Below are positions 6,949 to 13,990 of a stretch of DNA of 13,990 nucleotides, one piece after another. A program made the translations under genes and the position numbers. The notes below the pieces were generated by a model. The model saw nothing but the letters and a program-made list of their open reading frames with translations. It did no database searches and had not been told where the DNA came from. Numbering within the stretch: the first letter of the stretch is position 1; every line of letters begins with the position of its first letter. This DNA comes from Bacillota bacterium. Its GTDB lineage: Bacteria; Bacillota; Clostridia; Peptostreptococcales; Anaerovoracaceae. The stretch covers positions 1-13,990 of the forward strand of contig JAUNRL010000013.1 in NCBI GenBank assembly GCA_030535715.1. Direction: 5' to 3'.

Positions 6949-9900
6949 CTACAGAACAGGAACAAACCGCTTTGCCCGGAACAGATACAGCCAGGTCTCC
7001 TTCACGGGCCGCTCTTCCGCCTTTTCCAGAGCTTCCCGGTAAAGGAGGATCTGCTCCCGGTAACGGCCGGTGACGGTTTCTTCATCGGCTTCTTCGTTCA
7101 GCCGGCTGTTCTTGTAGTCAATCAGCACCAGTCCGTCCTCCTCGGTGAACCAGCAGTCGATGATCCCCTGCACGATCACCGGCACGCCCTGCCGCTCCCT
7201 GCGCAGCAGGAACTCTTTCTCCCGGTGCAGGGCCTCCGCCCGGGCCGCTCTCTGTCCAACCGGATCCGCGAAGAATGCGGCAATGTTCTCCGCAGATGCC
7301 GAGGCAAGTTCTTCTTCGGTCAGGATGCCCTTCTCCGCCATTTCCTCCGCCGCCCGTCGAATGTAGGCTTCCCCTTCGTCCAAGGCTCTGGCAAAGTCAA
7401 TTCTCTCCATGATGGTATGCATGGCCGATCCGATCTGCGCGGCGGACAGCCCGGTTTCCGTCTCTTCGTCGATCAGGCCGCGCATCGGCGGTATCTCCGC
7501 CGGGCTGCGGCCCTTCTGTCCCGCAGCCCGGTTCAGTTCCGTCACGGAATATTTGGGCCGTACATTCTGCTGATCCTCATACGGATACCGCCAGGACAAG
7601 CGGCGTTCCACCTCGGCCAGAAGAGGTTCCGCATCCGGTTCCTCCGCCGTCGGCTCGTCCAGCAGGGTCGTCCGGCGGCGGAATGGCCTCTGCTCCTCCT
7701 GTTCCCGATTCTGTTCCTCTTCTCCCCTGTGCCAGACCACCTGGGCGGCAGCGGGATCTTCCGCGGCCATCCGGGCCAGGGTCGGGGAAAGCATCTCCAG
7801 GAAAGATCCCGTGTCCGGCTTCTCTTTCCATTTCTCCGCGGAGGACAGGCTGCCGACGATGAACAGGGCGTCCTTCGGTCGGGTCAGTGCAACATAGAGG
7901 ATCCGGATCTCCTCTTCCACATCCTCCCGGGTTTTCTTCCCGCCGATGACCTTCTGCAGCAGGGTCTTCCGCGACCAGTGATGATCACGATCGATTTGGG
8001 GCAGCCCGATGGCGAAATCCTTATGCATGGCCGGCTGCTGTCCGCTTCGGGATCCGGTGACAGCCCGTCCCGCTCCGGTCAGGATGACCATGGGAAATTC
8101 CAGCCCCTTGCTCTTGTGAACCGTCATGATCCGAACCACGTTCTCGCCCTCGCCGCTGACGGGTGCTTCGGAGACCTTCTGCCCCGTCTGCTTCATCGCC
8201 TCCACATAGGCCAGAAACCCGTGCAGCCCCGAATAACCAATCTGCTCAAAAGCCGCGGCCCGCTCCAGCAGCAGCCGCAGATTGGAGATCCTCTGCCACC
8301 CGACGGGGAGGCTTCTGCAGTAATCGCCGTATCCGGTCTCCTGCAGAAGGATGCGCATCAGCTCCTCCAGGGGCACCGTCCGGCTGATTTCTCTCCAGAG
8401 AGCGATCTGCGCCAGCATGTTCCTGATTTTCTGGCGCAGCGCATGGTCTTCGCCCTCTTCGGCGTACTGCATGACGGCCTGGACGTAACTGCCGCGCCGG
8501 AAGGCTATCCGGATTTCCGCCAGTTCCCGGGGATGAAAATCAAAGAAAACCGCGCTCATCACCGAGATCAGCGGGACGTCCTGCCGCATATTGCTGATGA
8601 CACGCAGCAGATTGATCAGCACCTGGATCTCTACGGTTTCGTAGTATCCGCCATCCGTCTGCCCGCAGGCAGGGATTCCCTCGTTGTTCAGGAAACGTTC
8701 CAGAGCCGCAATATCGCTTCGTCCCCGGGAAAGCACGGCGATATCCCCGTACTCCAGAGGATGAGGATGCCCGTTCCGGTCGAAGACGGTTCTGCCCAGC
8801 TGCGATCGAATGATCTCCGCGACCAGTTCCGGTTCCGTCTTCCGCGAAGCGCTGCGGTCGATGATATGCAGGCTGACCGGCTCGCCCCGGTGCTCATCCT
8901 CATCGTTTCCATGGAGGGCGGCGTCCTCATCGTAGCCGTTCATGATCGGCTCGAAGATCCGGTTAACCGCATCGCGGATGACCTTTTTGCTGCGGAAGTT
9001 ACTGTTCAGATCAATTCTGACCGAGCGCTCCGCTTCTCCATCCCGGTAAAGGCGGTATCTTTCCCGGAAGATTTCCGGCTCCGCCAGACGGAACTTATAG
9101 ATGCTCTGCTTCACATCACCGACCATAAACAGATTGTTTCCCCGGCTGATCCGCTCAACGATTCTCTCCTGCAGCAGATTGCTGTCCTGGTATTCATCAA
9201 TGAAGATAAACCGGAACCGGCTGCGGTAATCCGCCGCCGCCCGGTCATCCTCCAGGATGCGGATGGCGTAATGCATCACATCGTCAAAATCGATGATGTT
9301 CTCCGCCCGCTTCTTCTCGCTGTAACGCTCCTCTGTCTCCCGGATCAGATGCAGAAAATACCGGGTGTCTTCCTCCAGGCTTCCCAGGACGGCGTCCCAG
9401 TCCTCCAGAGGCTCGCTGAAATACTGTTTCCGGATCCGGTCCAGATGCTTCTTTCCCCGGTCCCGGCAGGTTTTCACCTGATCTCTGACCTCGTCGTAAG
9501 CTGGCTTTTCCTCTTTTCCGGCACGCATGATGTTCAGCTTCAGCGAGGACAGCGCTTTCTCCAGTTTCCGCAGAGAAGCCGCAGCATCGGGCCGGGATGA
9601 ACCCTCCGGGGAGGGTTCCCGCAGGGAAGCGGTTTCCGCCAGCTGACGGATCCGGTCCGCATCCTGACGGGCCTTGAGGTGCAGACTTTTCGTTCCGGGA
9701 CGGTCAAGCAGTCCTGCCGCGCAGTCGTACTCTGCCGCAGCCTTTTTCAGTTCAAGCGCCGCGTCCTCCAGCATGAACCGATCCAGCTTCAGCGCGCGCA
9801 CCGGAGATTCGCTGCCCAGCTTATCCGTGCTCTCCTCCGCCCAGTTCCCGTAATCGGGGATGCTGAGCATCTCTTTGTAGATCTGGAGAACGCTTTCCTT

Positions 9901-10410
9901 GAGGCGGTCGTCGCTGCGGTCGCCGCTGTAGACGCGAAGAAAAGCCCTGAACCGATCCCGATCCTCGGCGAACCGGCGCTCAAAAACCTCGTCGACACTT
10001 TCCCTCCGGAGAAGGTTGCCGCGAATTTCATCGCCGATGGCAAATCCGGGCTGCAGATCGGTGAGAAAGAAATACTCCCGGATGATGGTTGTGGCGAAAC
10101 TGTGGAAGGTTCCGATGGCCGCCTGGGGAAGAAGTGTGATCTGCCGCTGCAGGAAGGCGGTCTCCTTTTCATCGGAGGCGGAATCCAGCGCCGCCAGGAT
10201 TGCCTTTTCCAGTTTTTCCTTCATCTCCGTGGCGGCTGCCCGGGTGAACGTGGTGATCAGAAAGCGGTCAACATCCATCTGATCGCGAAGAATCAGCTGT
10301 TTGATCCGCTCGATGAGAACCGTGGTTTTGCCCGATCCCGCCGCGGCGGAAACCAGAATGTTCGTGTCCCGCTGGTCGATGGTCTGCTGTTGTGCCTGTG
10401 TCCAGTTCAA
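6949..10410 (-). CDS. addA: ATP-dependent helicase/nuclease AddA (subunit A)
   Basis: This 1153-residue protein is slightly shorter than typical AddA (about 1200). AddAB resects double-strand breaks for recombinational repair, in the role of RecBCD. Superfamily 1A helicase motifs run in order: the Q-motif region WTQAQQQTI, Walker A AAAGSGKTT (22-30, Lys28), Walker B FIDEYQDSN (about 403-411), motif III GDVKQSIYKFR, motif V VRIMTVHKSKGLEFP (about 759-773) and motif VI RILYVALTRPKDALF. The C-terminal RecB-like nuclease has the conserved His in GSAMHTIMERIDF (about residue 994 onward), then QGIID, LVLIDYKNS (about 1094) and YREQILLY, so the catalytic Asp/Asp/Lys set looks intact. The start is TTG, two bases after folK. 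No addB adjoins it, which is unusual, so AddB is presumably encoded elsewhere. No clear terminator follows the gene before the hrcA promoter. Confidence 0.93.
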   Translation of the reverse strand: MNWTQAQQQTIDQRDTNILVSAAAGSGKTTVLIERIKQLILRDQMDVDRFLITTFTRAAATEMKEKLEKAILAALDSASDEKETAFLQRQITLLPQAAIGTFHSFATTIIREYFFLTDLQPGFAIGDEIRGNLLRRESVDEVFERRFAEDRDRFRAFLRVYSGDRSDDRLKESVLQIYKEMLSIPDYGNWAEESTDKLGSESPVRALKLDRFMLEDAALELKKAAAEYDCAAGLLDRPGTKSLHLKARQDADRIRQLAETASLREPSPEGSSRPDAAASLRKLEKALSSLKLNIMRAGKEEKPAYDEVRDQVKTCRDRGKKHLDRIRKQYFSEPLEDWDAVLGSLEEDTRYFLHLIRETEERYSEKKRAENIIDFDDVMHYAIRILEDDRAAADYRSRFRFIFIDEYQDSNLLQERIVERISRGNNLFMVGDVKQSIYKFRLAEPEIFRERYRLYRDGEAERSVRIDLNSNFRSKKVIRDAVNRIFEPIMNGYDEDAALHGNDEDEHRGEPVSLHIIDRSASRKTEPELVAEIIRSQLGRTVFDRNGHPHPLEYGDIAVLSRGRSDIAALERFLNNEGIPACGQTDGGYYETVEIQVLINLLRVISNMRQDVPLISVMSAVFFDFHPRELAEIRIAFRRGSYVQAVMQYAEEGEDHALRQKIRNMLAQIALWREISRTVPLEELMRILLQETGYGDYCRSLPVGWQRISNLRLLLERAAAFEQIGYSGLHGFLAYVEAMKQTGQKVSEAPVSGEGENVVRIMTVHKSKGLEFPMVILTGAGRAVTGSRSGQQPAMHKDFAIGLPQIDRDHHWSRKTLLQKVIGGKKTREDVEEEIRILYVALTRPKDALFIVGSLSSAEKWKEKPDTGSFLEMLSPTLARMAAEDPAAAQVVWHRGEEEQNREQEEQRPFRRRTTLLDEPTAEEPDAEPLLAEVERRLSWRYPYEDQQNVRPKYSVTELNRAAGQKGRSPAEIPPMRGLIDEETETGLSAAQIGSAMHTIMERIDFARALDEGEAYIRRAAEEMAEKGILTEEELASASAENIAAFFADPVGQRAARAEALHREKEFLLRRERQGVPVIVQGIIDCWFTEEDGLVLIDYKNSRLNEEADEETVTGRYREQILLYREALEKAEERPVKETWLYLFRAKRFVPVL

Positions 10411-10412
10411 CC

Positions 10413-10925
10413 TTATCCCCTTTCCGGTTCCTCCGGAACCTGTCCGGCTGCGTGTTCCTGCCCGCCGCGCGCTGCCGTCAGTTCCTTCAGCAGCCGGCTG
10501 ACGGTTTTTCCCGTCCGCGGATCAATCTGATCCGGCGCGATCTGCGCCGCCGGCTCCAGTACGAATCTCCGGCTGTACATATCGATGTGCGGGATGTGCA
10601 GGTCCTCCTCATCGATGATCCGGTCCTCATAGAAGATGATGTCCAGATCGATGGTCCGCGGGCCCCAGCGGATCAGCCGGACACGATCCAGTTCCGCCTC
10701 GATCCCGTTGAGAGCAGCAAGCAGCTGCCGGGGCTCCTTCTCCGTCTCCACGGCGATGACCATGTTCAGGAAATCCGCCTGGTCGGTTATGCCGTAGGCT
10801 TTGGTTTCCATGATGCCGGAACACGCGGTAATGTGTCCGACGCGCTCTTCCATCCGGATCAGTGCGTCGTCGATATACTTCTGCCGATCTCCCATGTTGG
10901 ATCCCAAGGCGATGATCGTTCTCAT
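10413..10925 (-). CDS. folK: 2-amino-4-hydroxy-6-hydroxymethyldihydropteridine diphosphokinase (HPPK)
   Basis: This 170-residue enzyme transfers pyrophosphate from ATP to 6-hydroxymethyl-dihydropterin, producing the substrate for FolP. It starts MRTIIALGSNMGDRQ (typical ALGSNxGD) and has FLNMVIAVET (52-61). The HPPK signature RWGPRTIDLDIIFY (86-99) carries the metal-binding Asp93 and Asp95, and HIPHIDMYSRRFVLEP closes the core. The frame is open further upstream, but the residues before MRTIIAL are not family-like and lie inside folP. The chosen ATG overlaps the folP stop as ATGA, a standard coupling. FolB (dihydroneopterin aldolase), often beside or fused to FolK, is absent here. Two bases separate it from addA. 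Confidence 0.95.
   Translation of the reverse strand: MRTIIALGSNMGDRQKYIDDALIRMEERVGHITACSGIMETKAYGITDQADFLNMVIAVETEKEPRQLLAALNGIEAELDRVRLIRWGPRTIDLDIIFYEDRIIDEEDLHIPHIDMYSRRFVLEPAAQIAPDQIDPRTGKTVSRLLKELTAARGGQEHAAGQVPEEPERG
10417..10423 (-). promoter_or_regulatory. Ribosome binding site fixing the TTG start of addA
   Basis: AAAGGGG, inside the last codons of folK, lies six bases upstream of a TTG codon at 10408-10410. No ATG or GTG with a comparable site lies nearby, and the frame from TTG begins with the expected AddA sequence (MNWTQAQQQ). This supports TTG initiation coupled to the end of folK translation. Confidence 0.7.
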
Positions 10926-11767
10926 TCCAGTGCCTCCCGCATTCTCGCCGCTTCCAGATTGGCCTTCACATCGTGCACACGGGCGGCCGCCATGCCCGCG
11001 GCCGCGCCGTAGGCCGTCAGCGCCAGAGTTCCGGGCAGCCGATCCGCCGGATCGGTGAGCCCCAGAACATTTCCGATCACGGACTTGCGGGATACCGCCA
11101 GGAGATGGGGGCACCCCAGATCGTCAAAACAGCGGACGTTCCGCAGGAGGGACAGATTATGCCGGGTTGACTTTCCAAATCCGATTCCCATGTCGATCAT
11201 GATCTGATCCCGTCCGATGCCTTTTTCCCTCGCGAAGGCAATCTGCCGCGCCAGGAATCCGTGCACCTCCCGCACCACATCCCCGTAGTGCGGGCTGTCC
11301 TGCATTGTGTCCGGACGGGCCGGCGTATGCATGAGGATGACCGCGGCGCCGGCTTCAGCGATCACTTCGGCCATTTCGGGCTCGAAGGTCAGTCCGGAGA
11401 TGTCATTGATCATATCCGCGCCGGATTCCAGTACGGCGCGGGCCGTCTCCGCGTGATAGGTGTCGACCGACAGAACGATGTCCGGAAACCGTTCCCTGAG
11501 GATGCGGACGACGGGGCATACCCGCTCCCTTTCCCGCGAAGAGGACACCGGCGCCGCGCCCGGCCTGCTGGATTCACCGCCGATGTCGATCATGCGGGCT
11601 CCCTCCGCGATATGCCGCTGCGCCAGAGCCAGCGCCGCTTCGATTCCGAACGCCCGTGAGCCGGCAAAAAATGAATCCTCCGTCACGTTGACGATGCCCA
11701 TCATTTCCATATGTTCGAATGCAAATATCCGGTTGTTTCTGAGCCGGATCTTCTGTTCGGAATTCAT
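10922..11767 (-). CDS. folP: Dihydropteroate synthase
   Basis: This 281-residue TIM-barrel enzyme condenses the FolK product with p-aminobenzoate to give dihydropteroate, and the family is the sulfonamide target. Visible motifs are MGIVNVTEDSF (23-33, loop 1 with Asn27), MIDIGGESSRPGA (59-71, loop 2 with Arg68), SVDTY (100-104), INDISG (120-125), DMGIGFGKS (192-200), AVSRKS (224-229) and ARVHDV (262-267). Slight departures from the commonest form are TED instead of TPD in loop 1, FFAGSR instead of FSDGG, and DMGIGFGK instead of DPGIGFGK. Pterin-contacting residues remain, so activity is expected. The frame is open 26 residues further upstream, but those overlap the divergent promoter and gpmI start. 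The chosen ATG (11765-11767) has GGAGG about eight bases away. Confidence 0.95.
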   Translation of the reverse strand: MNSEQKIRLRNNRIFAFEHMEMMGIVNVTEDSFFAGSRAFGIEAALALAQRHIAEGARMIDIGGESSRPGAAPVSSSRERERVCPVVRILRERFPDIVLSVDTYHAETARAVLESGADMINDISGLTFEPEMAEVIAEAGAAVILMHTPARPDTMQDSPHYGDVVREVHGFLARQIAFAREKGIGRDQIMIDMGIGFGKSTRHNLSLLRNVRCFDDLGCPHLLAVSRKSVIGNVLGLTDPADRLPGTLALTAYGAAAGMAAARVHDVKANLEAARMREALE

Positions 11768-11794
11768 TTGCTGTCCTCCGAAATCCCTGCGATG

Positions 11795-11838
11795 TGATAT
11801 ACTACAGTCAGTATACTCGACATTTACAGGGAGGTAAA
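11795..11838. promoter_or_regulatory. Candidate overlapping divergent promoters for gpmI and folP
   Basis: The 76-bp folP-gpmI spacer holds a perfect inverted repeat, TATACT-acagtc-AGTATA (11798-11815). On the plus strand TATACT (11798-11803) is preceded by TGA (11795-11797), giving an extended -10 (TGnTATACT) suited to gpmI, with a leader of about 34 bases. On the minus strand TATACT (11810-11815) has a -35-like TTTACC (11833-11838) at 17-bp spacing, suited to folP. A second plus-strand TATACT lies at 11812-11817. The two promoters would overlap and compete. The boxes are seen directly; promoter activity is inferred. Confidence 0.5.
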
Positions 11839-11843
11839 TATCC

Positions 11844-13370
11844 ATGAAACAATTTCATCGCCCAACTATGCTGATGATCCTCGACGGATTCGGCATCCGC
11901 TCCGAACGCAAAGGCAACGCCATCAAAGCGGCCGATACGCCTGCTCTCGACAGGATCTTCACTTCCTATCCTCATACCACGCTGAAAGCCTGCGGACTGG
12001 ACGTCGGCCTGCCCGAAGGCCAGATGGGCAATTCCGAAGTCGGCCACCTGAACATCGGCGCCGGCCGGATCGTCTACCAGGATCTGACCATGATTACCAA
12101 AGCCATTCAGGACGGTGATTTCTTCCGCAATGGAGCGCTCCTGTCTGCCATGGCCCACGCCAAAGCCAATCATTCCACCCTGCATCTTCTGGGCCTGCTC
12201 TCCGACGGCGGCGTGCACAGCCACATCACCCACCTTTTCGCCCTCATTGACATGGCGAAGCGGGAAGACGTGGAAAAAGTCTGTGTTCACTGCTTCCTGG
12301 ACGGCCGGGATGTTCCGCCCCGCTGCGCCGTCACCTATATCGATCAGCTCTGCGACCACATGAGGGAAACTGGTCTCGGCACCATCGGCATCGTGTCCGG
12401 ACGCTACTACGCCATGGACAGGGACAAGCGGTGGGACCGTCTGGAGAAAGCCTATGACGCCATGATCGGCGCCGATGGACTGCGCGCCCCCACCGGACAG
12501 GCCGCCGTGGAGGAAGCCTATGAACGGGATGAAAGCGATGAGTTTGTTCTGCCCACCATCGTGGACGGCGCCCTCCCCGTGGACGACGGCGACGCCATGA
12601 TCATGTTCAACTTCCGTCCTGACCGGGCAAGGGAAATCACCCGCGCTTTCGTGGATCCGGACTTTGACGGCTTCCCGCGCAAAAAAACGATTAAGAATCT
12701 CCGCTACATCTGCATGACCCAGTATGACGCCACCATGCCTGACGTCACCCTGGCTTATCCTCCGGAGACACCGGCCAACACCCTGGGTGTGTATCTTTCC
12801 TCACTGGGCCTGAAACAGCTGCGGATCGCCGAAACGGAAAAGTACGCCCACGTCACCTTCTTCTTCAATGGCGGCGTGGAGGAACCCAGCGAAGGCGAAG
12901 ACCGCATTCTGGTCCCCTCTCCCAAGGTTCCCACCTACGACCTGCAGCCCCAGATGAGCGCGCCGGAGGTCATGGAAAAGGTGCTGGAGGCCATTGCCTC
13001 AGAAACATACGACGTCATCATTCTAAATTTCGCCAATGCGGACATGGTCGGCCACACGGGCGTCATGGATGCCGCGGTAAAGGCAATCGAAACCCTGGAT
13101 CAGTGTGTACCGAAGATCGTTGATGCCGTCCTCGCTCAGGACGGGCAGATCCTGCTCACCGCCGACCACGGCAACGCCGACGAAATGCTGGACGAAGAGG
13201 GCAATGTCATGACGGCCCATTCCCTGAACCCGGTTCCCCTGGTGCACATCGCATCCGAGCCCCGCGCACTGAAGGACGGCGGCCGCCTGTGCGACCTCTC
13301 CCCGACCCTCCTCGACCTGATGGGCCTTGAGATCCCGCCGGAAATGACCGGCCGTTCACTGGCGAAATAA
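11844..13370 (+). CDS. gpmI: 2,3-bisphosphoglycerate-independent phosphoglycerate mutase
   Basis: This 508-residue Mn-dependent glycolytic enzyme interconverts 3- and 2-phosphoglycerate and has the usual family length. The phosphatase domain starts with the metal ligand in LDGFG (Asp14) and the phosphorylated Ser64 in GNSEVGH. The transferase domain shows GGVHSH (122-127), LDGRDVP (152-158), SGRYYAMDRDKRWDR (185-199) and FNFRPDRA (255-262). The chain returns to the phosphatase domain with Lys333 in EKYAH, NADMVGHTG (398-406), TADHGNADEM (439-448) and His459. All metal-binding and catalytic residues are present. The ATG has a GGGAGGT site eight bases upstream. It stands alone on the plus strand rather than in a gap-pgk-tpi-eno cluster, and ends at a shared terminator. 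Confidence 0.97.
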   Translation: MKQFHRPTMLMILDGFGIRSERKGNAIKAADTPALDRIFTSYPHTTLKACGLDVGLPEGQMGNSEVGHLNIGAGRIVYQDLTMITKAIQDGDFFRNGALLSAMAHAKANHSTLHLLGLLSDGGVHSHITHLFALIDMAKREDVEKVCVHCFLDGRDVPPRCAVTYIDQLCDHMRETGLGTIGIVSGRYYAMDRDKRWDRLEKAYDAMIGADGLRAPTGQAAVEEAYERDESDEFVLPTIVDGALPVDDGDAMIMFNFRPDRAREITRAFVDPDFDGFPRKKTIKNLRYICMTQYDATMPDVTLAYPPETPANTLGVYLSSLGLKQLRIAETEKYAHVTFFFNGGVEEPSEGEDRILVPSPKVPTYDLQPQMSAPEVMEKVLEAIASETYDVIILNFANADMVGHTGVMDAAVKAIETLDQCVPKIVDAVLAQDGQILLTADHGNADEMLDEEGNVMTAHSLNPVPLVHIASEPRALKDGGRLCDLSPTLLDLMGLEIPPEMTGRSLAK

Positions 13371-13412
13371 CCGCTTTAGGCCAGATTCAAGAGAAATCAT
13401 ATATTTTTGAAC

Positions 13413-13441
13413 AAAAAAGGAGGCCGGGAAACCGCCTCCTT
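13413..13441 (-). terminator. Intrinsic terminator of the serine acetyltransferase gene, probably bidirectional
   Basis: AAGGAGGC (13417-13424) and GCCTCCTT (13434-13441) form an 8-bp stem around a 9-base loop. On the minus strand the stem runs directly into six T residues (13413-13418), a strong rho-independent terminator for the gene ending at 13509. On the plus strand the stem is preceded by the A-run and followed by TAATTA, so it could also stop gpmI transcription, less efficiently. This sharing is common between convergent genes. Confidence 0.85.
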
Positions 13442-13508
13442 AATTATGCGATGTTAAATTGCACTGTATTGATGCATCGCTGCAACTGCATTCTCCGACC
13501 GGCCTGTC

Positions 13509-13990
13509 CTATTCCTGCTCTTCCAGGAACACGGCGCTGCCGAGGACGCATCCGTCAGACTTGTCGCAGCTGTCGCAGCAGGGGCTGACGCCGCCTTCAA
13601 TGTTCATCATGCCGCGGTTGCTGATGCTGACCCGGGATCCGGGGGCGATGGACGAGGTGATGAAGGCGTTGCCGCCGATGATGGAACCCTCGCCGATGAC
13701 GGTATTGCCGCCCAGGATGGACGCGCCGGAATAGATGGTGACGTTATCCTCGATGGTCGGGTGGCGGCGGGTGCCGTGAAGGGCATGGCCGCCTTTGGTG
13801 GACAGTGCGCCGATGGTGACGCCCTGGTAGATCTTCACATGTTTTCCGATAACGGATGTGGAACCGACAACGATGCCGGTGCCGTGATCCATGAAGAAAT
13901 ACTCGCCGATAGTGGCGCCGGGATGAATGTCGATGCCGGTAATGCTGTGCGCATACTCGGACATCATTCTCGGCAGAAGAGGCACGCCCA
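13509..13990 (-). CDS. cysE: Serine O-acetyltransferase (CysE family), C-terminal part, 5' end beyond window
   Basis: About 160 C-terminal residues are visible, and the frame is open through the right edge. A GTG at 13983-13985 is probably internal, because [18 protein letters not shown] is mid-protein sequence in this family. The enzyme acetylates serine with acetyl-CoA for cysteine synthesis. The left-handed beta-helix has catalytic Asp and His in GIDIHPGA and [11 protein letters not shown], then [36 protein letters not shown] and [11 protein letters not shown]. It belongs to the longer clostridial/Bacteroides-like type rather than E. coli CysE. The tail after the helix is odd: it contains [13 protein letters not shown] and ends EEQE. 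It therefore lacks the C-terminal Ile that classical CysE inserts into CysK. It is convergent with gpmI. Confidence 0.92.
   Translation of the reverse strand, partial: GVPLLPRMMSEYAHSITGIDIHPGATIGEYFFMDHGTGIVVGSTSVIGKHVKIYQGVTIGALSTKGGHALHGTRRHPTIEDNVTIYSGASILGGNTVIGEGSIIGGNAFITSSIAPGSRVSISNRGMMNIEGGVSPCCDSCDKSDGCVLGSAVFLEEQE

Noticed and set aside
7225..9600. A 791-codon open frame on the plus strand antisense to addA
   Set aside because: It lies wholly inside addA, whose motifs are unambiguous. The antisense product is rich in Arg, Pro, Gln and His with no recognisable domain. Long antisense frames are expected from codon bias in GC-rich genes.
11808..12359. A 183-codon minus-strand frame overlapping the 5' part of gpmI
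   Set aside because: gpmI in this region has all its catalytic motifs. The antisense frame has no recognisable domain.
13448..13480. GCGATG/CATCGC inverted repeat downstream of the serine acetyltransferase gene
   Set aside because: Six-base arms with a 21-base loop are readily found by chance, and a better terminator lies next to it.

Overview
The window looks like a housekeeping stretch of a moderately GC-rich Firmicute, most likely a member of the Clostridia. Three things point there. The gene order hrcA-grpE-dnaK-dnaJ-prmA-rsmE is the classic low-GC Gram-positive heat-shock arrangement, preceded by a perfect CIRCE operator. DnaK lacks the extra nucleotide-binding-domain segment typical of Gram-negative DnaK. 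Almost every gene has a strong purine-rich Shine-Dalgarno site. The genus cannot be told from the sequence. I see no prophage, transposon, CRISPR, defence or other accessory system, no rRNA or tRNA, and no previously undescribed system.

Layout, left to right. Positions 35-6817 (minus strand) hold the heat-shock operon, transcribed right to left: hrcA (repressor), grpE, dnaK, dnaJ (Hsp70 machine), then prmA (ribosomal protein L11 methylase) and rsmE (16S rRNA U1498 methylase). Its sigma-A-type promoter (6871-6899) and CIRCE operator (6834-6860) lie just upstream of hrcA. A possible further gene starts at the left edge. Positions 6949-11767 (minus strand) hold a second, tightly coupled operon, folP-folK-addA: two folate-pathway enzymes followed by the AddA helicase-nuclease. 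Neither folB nor addB is present locally. Positions 11844-13370 (plus strand) hold gpmI, a cofactor-independent phosphoglycerate mutase, divergent from folP across a 76-bp spacer that contains overlapping candidate promoters. Positions 13509-13990 (minus strand) hold the 3' part of a serine acetyltransferase gene that runs off the right edge. It is convergent with gpmI, and the two share a hairpin terminator at about 13413-13441.

How the genes work together. HrcA binds CIRCE and represses its own operon, so chaperone output rises when HrcA is inactivated by heat or by competition for chaperones. The two translation-apparatus methylases at the operon's end are probably co-transcribed with the chaperones. 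FolP and FolK catalyse adjacent steps of dihydropteroate synthesis. AddA would act in double-strand-break repair with an AddB encoded elsewhere.

Non-coding gaps are all under 160 bp. The largest, 153 bp between dnaK and dnaJ, contains three consecutive stem-loops. The best items for a second look are that stem-loop cluster, the face-to-face -10 elements between folP and gpmI, the cysteine-rich C-terminal tail of the serine acetyltransferase, and addA lying downstream of folK without addB.
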